Source of the DNA: Pseudomonadota bacterium
Lineage (GTDB): Bacteria > Desulfobacterota > Desulfobulbia > Desulfobulbales > CALZHT01
Assembly (NCBI GenBank): GCA_018823135.1
Contig: JAHJJF010000126.1
Span: 78,302 to 124,158 of the forward strand
DNA length: 45,857 nucleotides
Reading direction: 5' to 3'
This document shows, in pieces, positions 16,022-25,691 of the stretch. The notes below the pieces were generated by a model, which ran no database searches, was not told the DNA's origin, and was given only the letters and a program-made list of their open reading frames with translations. The position numbers were made by a program, and so were the translations under genes. Each line of letters opens with the position of its first letter. Positions within the stretch are counted from its first letter, which is position 1.

Positions 16022-18895
16022 ATGAGTATTCGCAATAAATTAATACTCGGTTTTTTTCTCATTGCACTCCTTACCGTGGTCATAGGATTTATAGGTCACG
16101 GGATGACCCGACTCATCCAGGATGAGTTCAGCAATGTTGCAAACGAAACCATGCCGGTCATCGAGGCTTTGGAAAATCTTCGTTTTGCAGGCCTCAGAAT
16201 TGTTACATCGACAGTGGAATACGCTTTTTTCAACTCTGAAAAAGAAGCGCTGCTCAAATCAACCGGCTTCACTTCCACACGCCAATCTCGATTAGATAAC
16301 GACCTCTATTTCGATGCCATGAAACTGATCATCGAGGGCAAAGAACAGTATTACATTGCCTTTGATCATTATGCTCAACTGATCACAACCCTTCACCCGG
16401 ACAAAGCCAGCTACCTGAGGTTTATCGACAACACCGGTCAAAGGCTGCTTGAAATCAGCGATATCATCCTTGAAATGAAGGCAAGCGGCATAACAGGTGA
16501 AGAAATACTAAAAATAAAAGAAGAATTTGACAAGAGCGAACGGCTTTTCCTGAACTCGATAAACAGCGTATTAGAGCAAGAAAAGAAAATATTCCAACAT
16601 AGGAAAAAAACACTCCTCGATTCAATTTCCCAATCCTTGACAACTATCTTTATCGTAAGTTTCCTGTCGTTTATTTTCGCGATAATTGCCGGAATAATTA
16701 TTTCACGAAAAATTTCTCGGCCCATTACCGTGCTAAAAGACGCCGCTTCCAACATAGGGGAAGGAAATCTTAATGTCACTCTCCCGCCGCCCACCAAAGA
16801 CGAAATCGGTGAACTCACAACCGGCTTTGCCAGAATGGCGAAGAACCTCAGTCTATACCGCGATGAATTGATAAACTCGGCGTCTTATACTGAAAATATC
16901 ATAAAATCAATGATCAATGCTTTGCTGATCATCACCAGGGACGGACGAATAACAAGGGTGAATACAGCGTTATGCACCATGCTGGGATATCAGGAGGATG
17001 AGCTCTTGGGACACACCGTTGAAAAGATTCTCAGCCCCAATGAACGCTCGGGCTTTGCCAATACCCTGTGGAGCATTGTTTTTGAAAAAAATGAAGTAAG
17101 CAGCATCGAGACCTCATTCCTGACCAAGGACAACCACGAGATTCCGGTTCTTTTTTCAGCCTCGCCGGTGAATAACGAAAAAACCGACCGGATCGAAGAA
17201 GTTGTCTGCTCAGCTCTTGACATTACTGAAAGGAAAAAAGTTGTGGATGAACTGCAGAAGGCCAAAGAAGCGGCCGAAGCAGCCAACATTGCCAAAGGTC
17301 ATTTTCTTGCTAACATGAGCCATGAAATACGTACACCGATGAATGGCATCATGGGTATGACCGATCTCGTCCTGCAAACCAAACTTAACGATGAACAGCG
17401 GGATTTCCTGCTCATGGCCAGAGCATCTTCCGAATCGCTGCTCGGCATAATCAACGAAATTCTTGATTATTCAAAAATAGAAGCGGGCAAACTTGAAATT
17501 GAAGCAATTGATTTCAGCCTGTCACATCTCGTTGAAAGAACGACAAAGGACTTTGCCCTGCAAGCCCACACCAAAAAAATTGAACTTATCTGCCACATTC
17601 CACAGGACATTCATGACGGACTGATCGGCGACCCCGGCAGAATTCGCCAGGTCCTTACCAATCTCATCGGCAATGCCGTAAAATTTGTTGAAAAAGGCGA
17701 AGTGGTTGTGCGGGTTGAAAAAGAAAGCGAAAAAGAGGATTCGATCTATCTTTCTTTTTCGGTACACGACACCGGGATCGGCATTAAAACTGAAAGGATC
17801 GAGAGCCTTTTTGAAAGCTTCACCCAGGCCGATGCTTCCAGCACCAGAAAATACGGCGGCACCGGCCTCGGACTCACTATTTCCCGACAGCTCATTGAAC
17901 TCATGGGCGGCACCATCTGGGTTGAAAGTGACGTGGGCAAAGGAAGCACTTTTTATTTTTCACTGACCTTCAGAAAACAAAAAGGCTCGGCAACCCCTGT
18001 TTATATTAAACCTCCTAATATCAGCGGCATGCGCGTCCTGGTAATTGATGACAATACCACAAACCGTCTCATCCTGACGGAAATGCTCACCAACTGGGGG
18101 ATGAGTCCTGATGCGGTTTCCTCTGGGAAAGAAGGGTTCGCGACCCTCAAAAAAGAGGCCACGGGCAATAATCCATATCGTCTGTTGATTCTGGATTTTC
18201 AAATGCCGGACATGGACGGTTTTGCAGTGACCCAGCTCATAAAAAACGAACCGTGTCTTGCCGGTCTGACGCTTGTCATCCTCACTTCCATGGGTGTCAA
18301 GGGAGATGGAGCCCGTTGCCGGGAGTTGGGTGTTGACGCATATCTGCCCAAGCCTTTTGGCCAGTCCGAGCTCTTTGATATGATCATGAAGAGCCTCAGC
18401 GACCACTCCGCCTTAAACAGAGATCTTATAACACGGCATATGCTGAGAGAAGAGCGCGCAATAATCAGAGGCAAACTCAGCATGGGCAGCAGAAAACAGC
18501 ACCCCCTTGAAGGGATTCAATTAAGTGTCCTGGTAGCCGAAGACAACCCCATAAACCAGAAACTTGCCCAGGCGCTGCTCAAGAAGAATGGTTGGGATGT
18601 ATACAGTGCGGTAAACGGCAGGCTTGCCGTGGAAGCCACGGAGAAAAACAAATTTGATCTGATTCTGATGGATGTTCAAATGCCTGAAATGGACGGCCTT
18701 GAGGCAACCCGTCTTATCCGTGAAAAGGAGAAAGGCTCGGGTGGTCACCTGCCGATTATTGCATTAACCGCAAATGCCATGAAAGGTGATCGTGAAAAAT
18801 GTCTGGCGGCAGGCATGGATGACTATCTTGCCAAACCCATCACTTCAAAAAAACTCAATGAAATTATTGAACGGGTGCTGATTAACATCAATTAG
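16022..18895 (+). CDS. Hybrid sensor histidine kinase, BarA-type, with two receiver domains
   Basis: A 957-residue inner-membrane protein. TM1 about 7-25; periplasmic four-helix-type sensor about 30-205; TM2 about 209-229; HAMP about 230-285; PAS about 290-405 (ending DITERKK); HisKA with His434 (NMSHEIRTPMNG); HATPase with GTGLGLTISRQLIELMGG; receiver 1 with acidic pair 676-677 and phospho-Asp725 (LDFQMPDMDG); receiver 2 with phospho-Asp884 (MDVQMPEMDG). No Hpt domain is present, so the phosphate must go to a separate Hpt protein or the receivers may act as intramolecular brakes. The sensor carries no haem motif, unlike the divergent kinase. The Shine-Dalgarno is weak (GAAG). It converges on rhodanese gene B. 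Confidence 0.94.
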   Translation: MSIRNKLILGFFLIALLTVVIGFIGHGMTRLIQDEFSNVANETMPVIEALENLRFAGLRIVTSTVEYAFFNSEKEALLKSTGFTSTRQSRLDNDLYFDAMKLIIEGKEQYYIAFDHYAQLITTLHPDKASYLRFIDNTGQRLLEISDIILEMKASGITGEEILKIKEEFDKSERLFLNSINSVLEQEKKIFQHRKKTLLDSISQSLTTIFIVSFLSFIFAIIAGIIISRKISRPITVLKDAASNIGEGNLNVTLPPPTKDEIGELTTGFARMAKNLSLYRDELINSASYTENIIKSMINALLIITRDGRITRVNTALCTMLGYQEDELLGHTVEKILSPNERSGFANTLWSIVFEKNEVSSIETSFLTKDNHEIPVLFSASPVNNEKTDRIEEVVCSALDITERKKVVDELQKAKEAAEAANIAKGHFLANMSHEIRTPMNGIMGMTDLVLQTKLNDEQRDFLLMARASSESLLGIINEILDYSKIEAGKLEIEAIDFSLSHLVERTTKDFALQAHTKKIELICHIPQDIHDGLIGDPGRIRQVLTNLIGNAVKFVEKGEVVVRVEKESEKEDSIYLSFSVHDTGIGIKTERIESLFESFTQADASSTRKYGGTGLGLTISRQLIELMGGTIWVESDVGKGSTFYFSLTFRKQKGSATPVYIKPPNISGMRVLVIDDNTTNRLILTEMLTNWGMSPDAVSSGKEGFATLKKEATGNNPYRLLILDFQMPDMDGFAVTQLIKNEPCLAGLTLVILTSMGVKGDGARCRELGVDAYLPKPFGQSELFDMIMKSLSDHSALNRDLITRHMLREERAIIRGKLSMGSRKQHPLEGIQLSVLVAEDNPINQKLAQALLKKNGWDVYSAVNGRLAVEATEKNKFDLILMDVQMPEMDGLEATRLIREKEKGSGGHLPIIALTANAMKGDREKCLAAGMDDYLAKPITSKKLNEIIERVLININ

Positions 18896-18927
18896 ACCAC
18901 AACAGCATATTTTACCAACAGCTGATT

Positions 18928-19770
18928 TCAAGAAAGTTTATGCCCAGATGAATCATAACCTTCCTCAATCCACTTTCGCATACCGCCTTTGAGGAAATAA
19001 TATTCCTTCACTCCCTCCTTCTCAAAAAAATACTGCAGCCATTTAACCTGTCTTCCGACATTATCAATGACCAGCACGTGTTCCCGTGGTATGGCGCTGC
19101 TCTTTTTTTCAAGAAGCTGCACAAGGCTGTCAAAAGACAGGACCAGAACCCTCGGCAGACGGAAAGGCTTATCAAACCTCTCATTGGTGTCACGGATATC
19201 AATAATTCGGTACTGGCCGCTGTGTACTTTTTCGATGAATTTTTCCGGAGTCAGCAGGACCTTTTCAAAGCGTTCCGGGTTAAGAACCATATCTTCCATC
19301 TCAGTTGCTGACAGGATTTTGCCGAAAAAATCTGTTTTCTCAGGATAATCCTTTGACCAGGAAAAAATACCGCTCTCATAAATTTTTACATTTTCAAATC
19401 CCCAGTCAACCGCTTTATCAGCAGCCTTATAGCTCTTGGGGCAGGTGATACCGTTGCAGTAAAAAACTATCGGCACAGGACTTGTTTTGGGGCGCAAAGC
19501 AAGGAGTTGCTCCTGGTTCATTCGGTCGGCAGGGATATTAATGGCTCCGGTCATCCTGATAACCGAAAATTCCATTTGATTCCTGGAATCAATCTTAATT
19601 GCCGAATCAAATATTTCAGCAAGTGATTTGCTATCAATACCGGTGAGAAACGGGTAGCTGCTGCGGAGCGGAAATTGCTGTTCGTCCTCTGCCATGGAAG
19701 CAAATGGGATGGCAATGATGGCCAACAACATCAGACTGGACAAACAACTCTTTTTAAGTGATCGGATCAT
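18928..19770 (-). CDS. Periplasmic tandem-rhodanese protein B, active-site Cys kept
   Basis: A 280-residue precursor with a signal peptide (about residues 1-27, ending ASMA) and two rhodanese-like domains. Domain 1 carries FYCNGITCPKSYKAA, a CxxGxx-type active loop with the persulfide Cys in place and a second Cys three residues after the Gly. Domain 2 has IDNVGRQVKW without Cys, as in paralogue A. The two proteins are clearly paralogous throughout (shared KTDFFG, RQV/KQV-W, YYFLK-G). A sulfane-sulfur carrier or thiosulfate/polysulfide-handling role is plausible but unproven. It converges with the hybrid kinase gene (32-base gap) and has its own promoter with AT-rich palindromes. Confidence 0.88.
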   Translation of the reverse strand: MIRSLKKSCLSSLMLLAIIAIPFASMAEDEQQFPLRSSYPFLTGIDSKSLAEIFDSAIKIDSRNQMEFSVIRMTGAINIPADRMNQEQLLALRPKTSPVPIVFYCNGITCPKSYKAADKAVDWGFENVKIYESGIFSWSKDYPEKTDFFGKILSATEMEDMVLNPERFEKVLLTPEKFIEKVHSGQYRIIDIRDTNERFDKPFRLPRVLVLSFDSLVQLLEKKSSAIPREHVLVIDNVGRQVKWLQYFFEKEGVKEYYFLKGGMRKWIEEGYDSSGHKLS

Positions 19771-19829
19771 AATCAGTAAATATATAAGTGATTAAATAAT
19801 GCGGAGGTACAGAATCAAACTTCGCCATA

Positions 19830-19880
19830 ATACTACATTTAACTATTAATAGATGTCAAACAACAATTAATAGTATTAAT
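19830..19880 (-). promoter_or_regulatory. Promoter of rhodanese B with two TTAATA palindromes
   Basis: On the minus strand: TTGACA (19854-19859), 18 bases, TAGTAT (19830-19835), giving a leader of about 50 bases. The perfect palindrome CTATTAATAG (19843-19852) fills the spacer next to the -35 box, and ATTAATAGTATTAAT (19866-19880, 7-1-7 symmetric) lies just upstream of it. Placement around the -35 box suggests an operator pair, possibly repressor sites; AT-richness makes chance matches easier. Confidence 0.45.
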
Positions 19881-19929
19881 CCTAACCGGTCTGCATAATT
19901 CAACCGGCAGGCTGAAAATGCCGAGAGAA

Positions 19930-20610
19930 TCAGGCAGGTTTGTACAATCCATTCATCTGAATATATTTTTCCACATCAGGGTGAACAAGTTGGTCAATCG
20001 AATCACCTTGGCCAATCCTTTCCCTGATGTCCGTTGAAGAAACCGGCACCGGCTCCATGGTAAGGGGGATTAATTTCCCGGGACATTCTTCCGAAACCCA
20101 AGCCTTTTCCCGGGGTGAAAAAGTATAACGGCTGAAATTTCTTGAAATAAAATGAGCGAGCTTATCAAGCTTAAAAGGCGGCCGATCAATAATCACCAGA
20201 TGAGCAAACAAGGGCAGGTCCGAATACGCCTTCCAGGTGGTAATCTCAAGAAAGGCATCAATACCGATGATAAAAAAAAGCTGTGTATCGGCCGGGACCT
20301 TTTCACGAAGATCTTTAAGGGTGTTGATCGTATAGGAAAGACCGTTTCTTGCCGCTTCAAGTTCGGTGACAAAAAACGTCTTTTTCCCCTGCAGGGCAAG
20401 GCGTAGTAGGGCCAGACGAGAGGCAAAAGGTGCTGGAGGCTGGGCCAGCTTATGGGGCGGCCTGGCTGCGGGGATGAAGAGTACGGAATCAAGTTGTAAC
20501 GCGTTTAATACAGTTTCCGCCGCAGCGAGATGGCCGTTATGGACCGGATCAAACGTCCCGCCAAGCAGCCCTGTTCTTTTTCCCAAACTTTGCGGCAGAT
20601 CCATCTTCAT
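19930..20610 (-). CDS. nadD: Nicotinate-nucleotide adenylyltransferase (NadD)
   Basis: Joins ATP and nicotinate mononucleotide to make deamido-NAD. The nucleotidyltransferase motif GGTFDPVHNGHL is near the N-terminus, with the C-terminal SSTDIRERIGQG motif. Length of about 226 residues is normal. The start is uncertain between ATG 20610, ATG 20604 and a TTG at 20616; none has a strong Shine-Dalgarno. It follows proA by about 20 bases and ends the rplU-rpmA-obgE-proB-proA-nadD run. Confidence 0.95.
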   Translation of the reverse strand: MKMDLPQSLGKRTGLLGGTFDPVHNGHLAAAETVLNALQLDSVLFIPAARPPHKLAQPPAPFASRLALLRLALQGKKTFFVTELEAARNGLSYTINTLKDLREKVPADTQLFFIIGIDAFLEITTWKAYSDLPLFAHLVIIDRPPFKLDKLAHFISRNFSRYTFSPREKAWVSEECPGKLIPLTMEPVPVSSTDIRERIGQGDSIDQLVHPDVEKYIQMNGLYKPA

Positions 20611-20632
20611 CGCCAATCAAGCCTGCAGCGGC

Positions 20633-21889
20633 TCAGGTTCGTATTTGACCATCACCGTAGACAATAAACTTCCGAGTGGTCAATTCCTTCAAGCCCATGG
20701 GACCATATGCATGAAGTTTGGTTGTACTGATACCGATCTCGGCACCGAGGCCGAACTGGCCGCCGTCGCTGAAGCGGGTCGAGGCGTTGACCATGACCGC
20801 TGAAGCGTCGACTTCTTTCAGGAAACGCTGGGCATTGGCATAATTTGCAGTGATTATTGACTCGGTATGCTGTGAGCCGTACCGGGCAATGTGGTCCATG
20901 GCGGCGTCCATGTCCGGCACAACCTTGACCGCAAGAATCAGATCAAGAAACTCCATGCCCCAGTCTTCCTGCTTTGCCGGTTTGGCGTCAGGCAGCAACT
21001 GACAGGTTTTCGGGCAGCCGCGCAATTCAACGCCGGCAGCAGTCAGTTGCGCCGCAACATGGGGCAGAAAACGTTCGGCAATTTCTTCATGGACCAGAAG
21101 CGCCTCCAGGGAATTACAGACTCCGGGACGCTGCACCTTGGCATTCATCACAATATTGGTGGCCATTTGCATATCCGCATCCTTATCAACAAAAATATGG
21201 CACACACCCTTATAATGTTTAAGCACCGGTATCCGTGAATTTTCAGCCACAAAACGAATCAATCCTTCGCCGCCGCGGGGAATTATCAGATCAATCTTTT
21301 CGTCAAGAGTCAGGAGAATATTTACTGCCTGCCGCTCAATGACCGGAATGACCTGAATCACGGCCGAGTCGATATTCTCCTTGGCCAGAACATCCTGCAG
21401 AACTTTGGATAATGCCAGATTTGAGTGAATCGCCTCGGATCCTCCTCGGAGGATTACCGCATTGCCTGATTTCAGACATAACGCTGCTGCATCAACAGTG
21501 ACATTCGGCCGTGATTCGTAAATCATGCCGATAACCCCCAGAGGAATACGCATGCGGCCAACCATCATGCCGTTGGGACGTCTGGCCATTTCGTCAATTT
21601 CGCCCACCGGGTCAGGTAAGGCTGCGACTTCAAGGAGTCCGGCCCGCATGGAATCCATAACCTTGTCCGAGAGCTCAAGCCGGTCAAGCATTGCAGCAGA
21701 CAACCCTTTCTCCCTGCCGGCAATCAGATCCTTTTCATTTTCCTGCCTGATGAAATCCTGCTGCTCGGTCAACGCCTCAGCCATCCGGACAAGCACCCGG
21801 TTTTTAACCTCAGTTGAAAGAGCGGCAAGATTCCTTGAGGCGTTTTTTGCCTTATCCGCCATGGATTCGATTATTTCCTGCACAGACAT
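20633..21889 (-). CDS. proA: Gamma-glutamyl phosphate reductase (ProA)
   Basis: Second step of proline synthesis: NADPH reduction of glutamyl-5-phosphate to glutamate semialdehyde. At 418 residues it is standard length. The catalytic Cys lies in RPGVCNSLEALLVHE, with the IYESRPNVTVDAAALCLKSGNA and FGLGAEIGISTTKLHARGP-like (here HAYGP) blocks present. AAGGAGAG precedes the ATG. It lies downstream of proB in the normal pathway order, but with an unusual 107-base palindromic insert between them. Confidence 0.97.
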   Translation of the reverse strand: MSVQEIIESMADKAKNASRNLAALSTEVKNRVLVRMAEALTEQQDFIRQENEKDLIAGREKGLSAAMLDRLELSDKVMDSMRAGLLEVAALPDPVGEIDEMARRPNGMMVGRMRIPLGVIGMIYESRPNVTVDAAALCLKSGNAVILRGGSEAIHSNLALSKVLQDVLAKENIDSAVIQVIPVIERQAVNILLTLDEKIDLIIPRGGEGLIRFVAENSRIPVLKHYKGVCHIFVDKDADMQMATNIVMNAKVQRPGVCNSLEALLVHEEIAERFLPHVAAQLTAAGVELRGCPKTCQLLPDAKPAKQEDWGMEFLDLILAVKVVPDMDAAMDHIARYGSQHTESIITANYANAQRFLKEVDASAVMVNASTRFSDGGQFGLGAEIGISTTKLHAYGPMGLKELTTRKFIVYGDGQIRT

Positions 21890-22006
21890 CTATCTCTCCT
21901 TGTTGATTTATAGTCGCAGCAAACAAGCACTGGTCTTCAAGCTGCCGGGATTTACCCTGAATAAAGTAAATCCTTTTACAATTGAATTCACATTTTTTCA
22001 TTTCAA

Positions 22007-22113
22007 GTAACCGTTCATCAGTGCTGTAGATTTTGATGATCAGGACTTCCGGCTATAGTCCCCTATGCCGGAAGTCCTGATCATCAAAAGATGCGGTGCT
22101 GCTGGACGGTTAC
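22007..22113. repeat. Large imperfect palindrome with a 23-bp perfect core between proB and proA
   Basis: The core arms 22031-22053 and 22067-22089 are exact reverse complements (23 bp), with a 13-base loop that itself contains ATAG/CTAT. Outer arms GTAACCGT (22007-22014) and ACGGTTAC (22106-22113) are also exact, with partial pairing between, so the whole 107 bases can fold into one long hairpin. It begins two bases after the proB stop codon on the minus strand. There is no T tract, so it is not a standard terminator. It fits a non-autonomous, MITE-like palindrome or an extragenic mRNA-stabilising element; the family is unknown. Confidence 0.85.
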
Positions 22114-22115
22114 CC

Positions 22116-23240
22116 CTATAAGATGACCAGATTATCCCGATGAATAACCTCATCACTGTCTTTATATCCGAGTCTGTTCTCGATCTGCGAGGTCTGAACG
22201 CCCTGGATCTTTTCTATATCAGTGGATTTGTAATTCACCAGTCCAGTGGCAATCGGATTATTATTTGAATCCAGACAATGGACCGGCGCGCCGACTCCGA
22301 ATGTTCCCCGAACCTCGATAATCCCTGAGGGAAGCAGGCTTTTCCCGCCGGCAATTATGGCCCTGCAGGCGCCAGGATCAAGCACCAGTGAGCCTTTAGG
22401 TCGCAAGGTATAAGCGATCCAGTGTTTACGGCTGTGCATTTTTTCCTTCTGGGGAAGAAAAAAAGTGCCAACAGGCTCTCCGGAAAAAAGGAGCCTGATA
22501 ATATCCTTTTGCGTACCCGGTCCGATAAAGGAACTGCCGCCACGAGCCGAGACCGTCTTGGCCGCCATGATCTTACTGAGCATCCCTCCGGTTCCCAGGG
22601 CACTGGCAACATTGCCGGCCATCCCCTGAATTTCCTGATCAACCTTGACCACGGTGTAGACCTGTTTCGCCTCAGAATCGGTCTGCGGATTCCCGGTAAA
22701 AAGTCCGGCAACATCGGTGAGACAGACAAACATATCAGCCTCGGTCATATTGGTGACCATGGCGCCAAGGGTATCATTGTCACCAAACCGCAATTCTTCA
22801 ACCGAGACCGTATCATTTTCATTAATGATCGGCACAAGACCCCAATCCAACAAGGTGAAAAGCGTATTTCGAACATTGAGATAGCGGTCACGATGGGAAA
22901 GATCGTCATGGGTAAGCAGCACCTGCGCAACCTTGATGCCAAGGCCTTGAAAAATATCTTCATAGGCGCGCATCAGACTACTCTGGCCCGCGGCTGCAGC
23001 AGCCTGTTTTTCCCGGAGGCCGATGGGCCTGTTTTTCAAACCGAGTTTTTTCCTGCCCGCAGCAACTGCCCCGGAACTGACCAGAATTACCTCTCGTCCC
23101 TGATCCCGGAGATAATGAATCCCCTTGGCAAGGTTGTGCATCACATCATGGTTCAAGCCGTTTTCCGAGGTGAGGACGGCGCTTCCCACCTTAATCACCA
23201 CGCGTCGCGCTGAAGCGAGATGTTTTTCCCGATATGACAT
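22116..23240 (-). CDS. proB: Glutamate 5-kinase (ProB)
   Basis: First step of proline synthesis, phosphorylating glutamate; feedback-inhibited by proline in known relatives. It has an amino-acid-kinase domain (ARRVVIKVGSAVLT at the N-terminus, LVSSGAVAAGRKKLG, NENDTVS, FGDNDTLGAMV) followed by a C-terminal PUA domain (about 275-370). The frame stays open upstream to 23324. I chose the ATG at 23240 because family members begin 10-20 residues before the VIKVG strand; ATG 23270 is the alternative. It lies downstream of obgE after a 318-base GC-rich leader carrying its own promoter candidate. Confidence 0.95.
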   Translation of the reverse strand: MSYREKHLASARRVVIKVGSAVLTSENGLNHDVMHNLAKGIHYLRDQGREVILVSSGAVAAGRKKLGLKNRPIGLREKQAAAAAGQSSLMRAYEDIFQGLGIKVAQVLLTHDDLSHRDRYLNVRNTLFTLLDWGLVPIINENDTVSVEELRFGDNDTLGAMVTNMTEADMFVCLTDVAGLFTGNPQTDSEAKQVYTVVKVDQEIQGMAGNVASALGTGGMLSKIMAAKTVSARGGSSFIGPGTQKDIIRLLFSGEPVGTFFLPQKEKMHSRKHWIAYTLRPKGSLVLDPGACRAIIAGGKSLLPSGIIEVRGTFGVGAPVHCLDSNNNPIATGLVNYKSTDIEKIQGVQTSQIENRLGYKDSDEVIHRDNLVIL

Positions 23241-23558
23241 TCCTTGTTGCCTGGAGAGTCCGGTTTTCATCTGACCTGTATTTTGTAATTTGTTATTAGA
23301 GGGACATATAACACAGTGACACAAGTTCGAGGCGCCTGGTCAGGCAAGAAACGAGCGAGGATGCTGGCGGAGCAGCCTTCCTGCGCTGTAAGCAGACCGT
23401 CGCAGAGAGACACACTGCATGCCAAGATGGATCGGACTTGGGACGCTGAGTATAATAGTGTAAGTGCAGGAATTGATCAATTGATTTATAGGGGATTTTT
23501 TGATGGCCGGCGGGTAATTATTCCGCCTCGCCGGTGCCATATCAAGCAGGAACTGTCA
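23241..23558 (-). other. GC-rich leader upstream of proB, possible structured RNA
   Basis: A 318-base gap between obgE and proB, inside what is otherwise a tight operon. A palindromic CCGGC...GCCGG sits just after the obgE stop, then a promoter candidate (23452-23480), then about 200 bases that are more GC-rich than the rest of the gaps and contain no recognised gene. A frame reading ...SLRRSAYSAGRLLRQ... runs through it but lacks a start with a ribosome site. It could be a regulatory leader of proB or an inserted repeat. Confidence 0.4.
23452..23480 (-). promoter_or_regulatory. Internal promoter candidate for proB-proA-nadD
   Basis: TTGATC (23475-23480), 17 bases, TATTAT (23452-23457) on the minus strand, with transcription start near 23445 and a leader of about 200 bases. 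It would let proline synthesis be expressed independently of rplU-rpmA-obgE. Confidence 0.5.
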
Positions 23559-24587
<1,029 letters not shown>

Positions 24588-24622
24588 TTACATTGCTGCA
24601 AGCCAACGTTTCGGAATTTGCC

Positions 24623-24889
24623 TCAGGATGTTGATTCAACAGGATAAACACACACCCGTTTACGATTTCTACCAAAATCTTCATACGCAACAACGCCGTC
24701 TATTTTGGCAAACAGGGTAAAATCCCGCCCAAGACCAACATTACGGCCAGGATGAATTTTAGTGCCCAACTGACGTACAAGGATACTGCCGGCACGAACT
24801 TCCTGCCCGCCGAACCTTTTTACGCCACGCCTCTGGCCGGCACTGTCGCGACCATTTCTTGAACTTCCGCCCGCTTTTTTATGAGCCAT
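24623..24889 (-). CDS. rpmA: 50S ribosomal protein L27
   Basis: An 88-residue ribosomal protein whose N-terminus reaches the peptidyl-transferase centre. The sequence [16 protein letters not shown]...GVKRFGGQ is the family start, without the cleavable N-terminal extension of Firmicutes. AGAGG lies 7 bases before the ATG. It lies 43 bases after rplU and 66 bases before obgE on the same strand. Confidence 0.98.
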   Translation of the reverse strand: MAHKKAGGSSRNGRDSAGQRRGVKRFGGQEVRAGSILVRQLGTKIHPGRNVGLGRDFTLFAKIDGVVAYEDFGRNRKRVCVYPVESTS

Positions 24890-24931
24890 TGGATTACCTC
24901 TTCAGTTAATACAAATTCTTTATGATAACGG

Positions 24932-25243
24932 CTATGCCGTAATCTCGTTAATCTCAAGGCCGGTAAACAACTGCCTGTGGCCGTTTTTCACCTGATAACC
25001 CTTGCGTTTTTTCTTTTTAAACACAAGAACCTTTTTGTCTTTTCCCTGTTCAACAATCCGGGCAGAGACTTTGGCGCCTTCAAGCATCGGTTGCCCGATC
25101 CGGACATTCTCGCCATCTGCCACAAGAAGAACATCATTCAGCTCAATTGTCTCACCAACATCGCCGTTGATTTTTTCAACACGGAGTTTGTCTCCGGATT
25201 CGACCTGATACTGTTTACCGCCGGTTCGTATAATTGCGTACAT
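24932..25243 (-). CDS. rplU: 50S ribosomal protein L21
   Basis: A 103-residue 23S rRNA-binding protein starting MYAIIRTGGKQYQV and containing the KKKKRKGYQVKNGHRQ block typical of L21. GGAGG precedes the ATG at 25243, which decides against the upstream start at 25258. It is the first gene of the rplU-rpmA-obgE-proB-proA-nadD run. Confidence 0.98.
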   Translation of the reverse strand: MYAIIRTGGKQYQVESGDKLRVEKINGDVGETIELNDVLLVADGENVRIGQPMLEGAKVSARIVEQGKDKKVLVFKKKKRKGYQVKNGHRQLFTGLEINEITA

Positions 25244-25691
25244 AATTGCCTCCAACACCAGGGTTTAAGCCAATTGCTTCCCGGTTGTATTACTTATGCA
25301 CCATTCTGGTTTGACACGGAATGGCTAATAAAAATCAATATTTTTATAAAATTTTCTATTTCGCTTGTCTTCAGGCTCGGCAGAATTTCAAACCAGCCAT
25401 GCCTTGAAAGTGTGAAACGGTGATTAATACCACAAAACATTAAATTGTCAAGATACAAATGGGATTAACAATGAGAAAGAAGCAATATTTATAATGTAAA
25501 AAACCGGGCACAGAGGCAGAAGACACAAAGTTTTTTGCAACAACTTCGACCTCAGAATATCTTCATCCCTCATAACTATTTTAAATTATTACAGGATTAC
25601 TTTTACAGCTGTTATTCTGCGCCTTCACTCTTACCGTTACAGTAAGGCAAAGCAGGATGTGTCAGCTGAGCCTTGAATGGCCACCAGATAC
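25244..25691. other. 448-base gap between rng and rplU
   Basis: AT-rich with no convincing gene. It contains the rplU promoter (25423-25451) and about 180 bases of rplU leader. Toward the rng side a CTTAC/GTAAG short inverted repeat is present without a T tract. No known ribosomal-protein leader structure was recognised by eye. Confidence 0.5.
25423..25451 (-). promoter_or_regulatory. Promoter for the rplU-rpmA operon
   Basis: On the minus strand a perfect TTGACA (25446-25451), 17 bases, ATTAAT (25423-25428), or TATTAA with a 16-base spacer. The implied leader of rplU is about 170 bases, long enough for a regulatory structure. Confidence 0.5.

Noticed and set aside
22422-23213. 263-codon plus-strand frame inside proB
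   Set aside because: It lies fully antisense to a clear proB with all kinase motifs; composition reflects the opposite codon pattern.
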